DNA of 64,000 nt from Phenylobacterium sp. (lineage in GTDB: Bacteria > Pseudomonadota > Alphaproteobacteria > Caulobacterales > Caulobacteraceae): NCBI RefSeq assembly GCF_030646615.1, contig NZ_JAUSLG010000038.1, positions 62,001 to 126,000 of the forward strand, given 5' to 3'. Both the position numbers and the translations under genes were made by a program. The notes beneath the pieces were generated by a model. The model worked only from the letters and a program-made list of their open reading frames with translations. It did not search any database and was not told where the DNA came from. Shown one piece after another: positions 61,907 to 64,000 of the stretch; within the stretch, counting starts at the first letter, position 1; each line of letters begins with the position of its first letter.

Positions 61907-63736
61907 ATGCTCCCGCCCGCCGCCCCGCCCGATTCCCGTTCGGATGAGTCGCCCCTGATTCTCGACGATCAGGGCCAACCGCGCTCGCGCCTCTATGGCG
62001 ACGTCTATTTCTCCACCGAAGACGGCCTGGCCGAATCGCGGACCGTGTTCCTGCAGGGGTGCGGCCTGCCGGAGCGGTGGGCCGCTCGCCGGCGGTTCAC
62101 CGTCGCCGAACTTGGCTTCGGCACCGGGCTCAACATCCTGGCCCTGCTCGACCTGTGGCGTGAGACGCGGCCCCCCGGCGGGCGGCTTCACATCTTCACC
62201 GTCGAAGCCCATCCCCTGCGCGCCGAGGCGGCCGCCGCCGTGCTGGCCGCCTGGCCGGAGGTTGCAGACCTCGCCCGCCTGCTGACCGACCGCTGGCCAG
62301 GTCAGGCGCGGGGCTTTCACCGGGTGGATCTGCCCGAATTCCACGCCACCCTGGATGTGGCCGTAATGGAAGTCGCAGCGGCGCTGCGATCCTGGACGGG
62401 TCAGGCCGACGCCTGGTTCCTGGATGGTTTCTCGCCGGCGCTCAATCCGCAGATGTGGCGGGACGAGGTGTTTGCAGGGGTGGCGGCGCGCACAGCGCCA
62501 GGGGGCCGCCTCGCCACCTTCACCGTGGCCGGCGCCGTCCGCCGGGGCCTTCAGGCGCAGGGCTTCGAGGTGGCCAAGCGGCCGGGCCACGGCCGCAAGC
62601 GTGAACGTCTGGAAGCCTGGAAGACCGACGCTGTCATTCCAGCCCCACCGCCGTCGCAGGTGGCGGTGATCGGCGCGGGCGTGGCCGGCGCCGCCCTGGC
62701 CCGCGCGTTGCGGCAAGGCGGAGCCGAGGTCCAGGTGTTCGACGCCGGCGGTCCGGGCCACGGCGCGTCAGGCAATCCTGCCGCCCTCGTCACCCCCCGT
62801 CTCGACGCCGGGCTCGGCCCCCTCGCCGGCCTCTTCGCCCAGGCTCTGACGCGCGCCCGAACCCTGTATGAAGCGATCCCCGGCGCGGTGCTCGACCGCG
62901 GCGTGCTGCAACTGGCCCATCAGCCCAAGGACGGCGACCGATTCGCCCGGATCGCAGCGTCTGACCTGTTTGAGTCCTGGTCCTTGGAGGTCATAGGCGG
63001 CCAGGCCGTAGGTCAGTGGACGGGAGAGGCGACTGAGGGCGCCGGTCTCGCCCAGCACGGCGCCCTGGTGGTCAGGCCGAGCGCCATCCTGTCGGCCTGG
63101 CTCGGCGAGGTCAGCCAAGGCGCGGTCTCGGCCCTGGCGCGCCGGGACGACCGGTGGGTCGTGCTGGGGGCGGCGGGGCAAGAGCTCTGGCGCGGCGACG
63201 CCGTGGCGGTCTGCGCCGGGGCGGGCGCCGGCGAACTGCTGGCCCAGGCGCCCCTGCAGGCCGTTCGGGGACAGATCTCCCTGGCGCCTGGCCTGGATGC
63301 GCGGGCCGCCGCCTGGGGAGGCTACGTCGCCCCGTCTCCGGATGGCCTGGTGTTTGGGGCCACCCACGACCGCGACGACCATGGCTCCGAGGTCCGCGCC
63401 TCCGACCACGGACGCAACTTGGAGACTTTGGCCCAAGCCCTTCCCCAGCTGGCCGCCCGCGCCGGCGCCGTCGCGCTTGCAGGGCGCGCATCGCTGCGGG
63501 CGGTGACGCCCGATCGCCTGCCGCTGGCCGGACCAGGCCCGGGGGGCGAGAAAGGCCTGTTCGTCCTGTCCGGCCTGGGTTCCCGGGGCTTTTGCCTGGC
63601 GCCCCTCCTGGCCGAGCATGTGGCCGCCCAGCTCCTCGGCGCCCCCTCGCCCCTGCCCGGCGAAATGATCGACCTGATCGACCCCGACCGTTTCCGTCGC
63701 CGGGCGCAGCGACGAGCGGGATTGGCGCCCGATTGA
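61907..63736 (+). CDS. mnmC: bifunctional tRNA mnm5s2U biosynthesis protein MnmC
   Basis: MnmC (609 residues) finishes the 5-methylaminomethyl-2-thiouridine at the wobble position of certain tRNAs. The N-terminal MnmD methyltransferase includes VAELGFGTGLNILALLDLW and WFLDGFSPALNPQMW. The C-terminal FAD oxidoreductase opens with VAVIGAGVAGAALARALRQGGAEVQVFDAGG and contains GASGNPAALVTPRL, and LFVLSGLGSRGFCLAPLLAEHVAAQL at the end. The order and length fit the fused form. The start is ATG 61907. It has no obvious partner; a small lipoprotein gene follows. Confidence 0.94.
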   Translation: MLPPAAPPDSRSDESPLILDDQGQPRSRLYGDVYFSTEDGLAESRTVFLQGCGLPERWAARRRFTVAELGFGTGLNILALLDLWRETRPPGGRLHIFTVEAHPLRAEAAAAVLAAWPEVADLARLLTDRWPGQARGFHRVDLPEFHATLDVAVMEVAAALRSWTGQADAWFLDGFSPALNPQMWRDEVFAGVAARTAPGGRLATFTVAGAVRRGLQAQGFEVAKRPGHGRKRERLEAWKTDAVIPAPPPSQVAVIGAGVAGAALARALRQGGAEVQVFDAGGPGHGASGNPAALVTPRLDAGLGPLAGLFAQALTRARTLYEAIPGAVLDRGVLQLAHQPKDGDRFARIAASDLFESWSLEVIGGQAVGQWTGEATEGAGLAQHGALVVRPSAILSAWLGEVSQGAVSALARRDDRWVVLGAAGQELWRGDAVAVCAGAGAGELLAQAPLQAVRGQISLAPGLDARAAAWGGYVAPSPDGLVFGATHDRDDHGSEVRASDHGRNLETLAQALPQLAARAGAVALAGRASLRAVTPDRLPLAGPGPGGEKGLFVLSGLGSRGFCLAPLLAEHVAAQLLGAPSPLPGEMIDLIDPDRFRRRAQRRAGLAPD

Positions 63737-63812
63737 AACCACGATCCTGGGCTACCGTCCGGCCATCAGAAGCGCCTTGGCGGCGGCCTGACCAGAATTG
63801 AGGAGGCTCTCC

Positions 63813-64000
63813 ATGCGTACGTCCATTCTCGCCCTGGCCGCGCTGGCGACCGCCGCCTGCGCCCCGACCACCGGCTCCAATGACCTGGAGACCACGACGA
63901 ACGCCCCGGACAGTCGGGAGTGCTTCTTCACCCGCAACGTCAACGGGTTCAGCGCGCCAGATGACGAGACCCTCTATCTGAGGGTCGGGGTGCGCGACGT
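63813..64000 (+). CDS. DUF6491-like small lipoprotein, partial
   Basis: A frame opens at ATG 63813 with GAGGAGG upstream and continues past the window edge. It encodes a lipoprotein signal (MRTSILALAALATAACAP), then ECFFTRNVNGFSAPDDETLYLRVGVRD. The CFxxxxVNGFxxxDDxTxxxRVG pattern resembles the DUF6491 group of small Caulobacterales/Sphingomonad lipoproteins. Only about 62 residues are visible and the function is unknown. Confidence 0.7.
   Translation, partial: MRTSILALAALATAACAPTTGSNDLETTTNAPDSRECFFTRNVNGFSAPDDETLYLRVGVRD

Noticed and set aside
1-64000. tRNA, rRNA, CRISPR array, prophage or insertion sequence
   Set aside because: No cloverleaf-like segment, transposase, integrase or regularly spaced repeats were seen on reading both strands, though tools might find small RNAs.

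Overview
The window looks like chromosomal DNA from a high-GC alphaproteobacterium of the order Caulobacterales (Caulobacter/Phenylobacterium type). The evidence is a gapR gene (DUF2312 nucleoid protein) close to a TacA-like sigma-54 activator, a short aa3-type cytochrome oxidase subunit IV, a three-gene proton-translocating transhydrogenase, a ruvCAB-ybgC-tolQRAB-pal-cpoB-tilS block, and frequent ATGA/GTGA/TTGA start-stop overlaps. No tRNA, rRNA, CRISPR array, prophage, transposase or integrase was recognised. Base composition looks even, so this appears to be mostly core chromosome with small accessory cassettes.

Layout, left to right. 1-7.5 kb: a TPM-domain protein (cut by the edge) and LemA, a DsbA-fold isomerase with an SDR, a divergent HxlR regulator with a VOC protein, and an asymmetric two-subunit ABC exporter. 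7.6-11.4 kb: a divergent membrane-lipid cassette (flavin amine oxidase, DUF1365, Cfa-type methyltransferase, DUF2177 membrane protein). 11.6-19 kb: an acyl-CoA ligase, a sugar aminotransferase plus nucleotide-sugar dehydrogenase pair, a thioesterase, and a two-gene secreted cassette of unknown function. 18.9-21.6 kb: quinone oxidoreductase, alpha/beta hydrolase and SDR. 21.7-33.1 kb: yebC, mgtC-like, an RNase H-like protein, ruvCAB, ybgC, the full Tol-Pal system and tilS. 33.1-42.2 kb (minus strand): pntB/pntAB/pntAA, cytochrome oxidase IV, a hydrolase and thioesterase, a GH3 beta-glucosidase, and an oligoendopeptidase F gene broken by an in-frame amber codon. 42.2-47 kb: Lrp regulator divergent from an arginine/citrulline hydrolase-like protein and ornithine aminotransferase, then a PQQ/haem c dehydrogenase. 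47.3-51.1 kb: tacA-like, a small gene, gapR, folE, a HAD phosphatase and rpmJ, with two copies of a roughly 100-bp palindromic repeat. 51.3-57.4 kb: an SDR and a five-gene minus-strand operon (TonB receptor, PepSY membrane protein, DUF2271, DUF4198, ApbE). 57.7-64 kb: lytic transglycosylase, MFS transporter, motA, an Ala-rich lipoprotein, mnmC and a partial lipoprotein.

The most notable system is the TonB-receptor operon at 52.1-57.4 kb. ApbE covalently attaches FMN to extracytoplasmic proteins, and the DUF2271 protein carries the sequence DGVSGAT, which fits the ApbE acceptor motif. The PepSY protein has two transmembrane regions with histidines that could hold haem. A sequence resembling a Fur site lies upstream. 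Together these suggest an iron-regulated flavin-based electron-transfer chain across the inner membrane that reduces an imported metal chelate in the periplasm. Other items worth attention are the amber-interrupted peptidase, the lipid-modification cassette, the repeat family around gapR/folE, an SDR lacking its catalytic Tyr, and a perfect GNRA hairpin plus 18-bp palindrome ahead of the transglycosylase.
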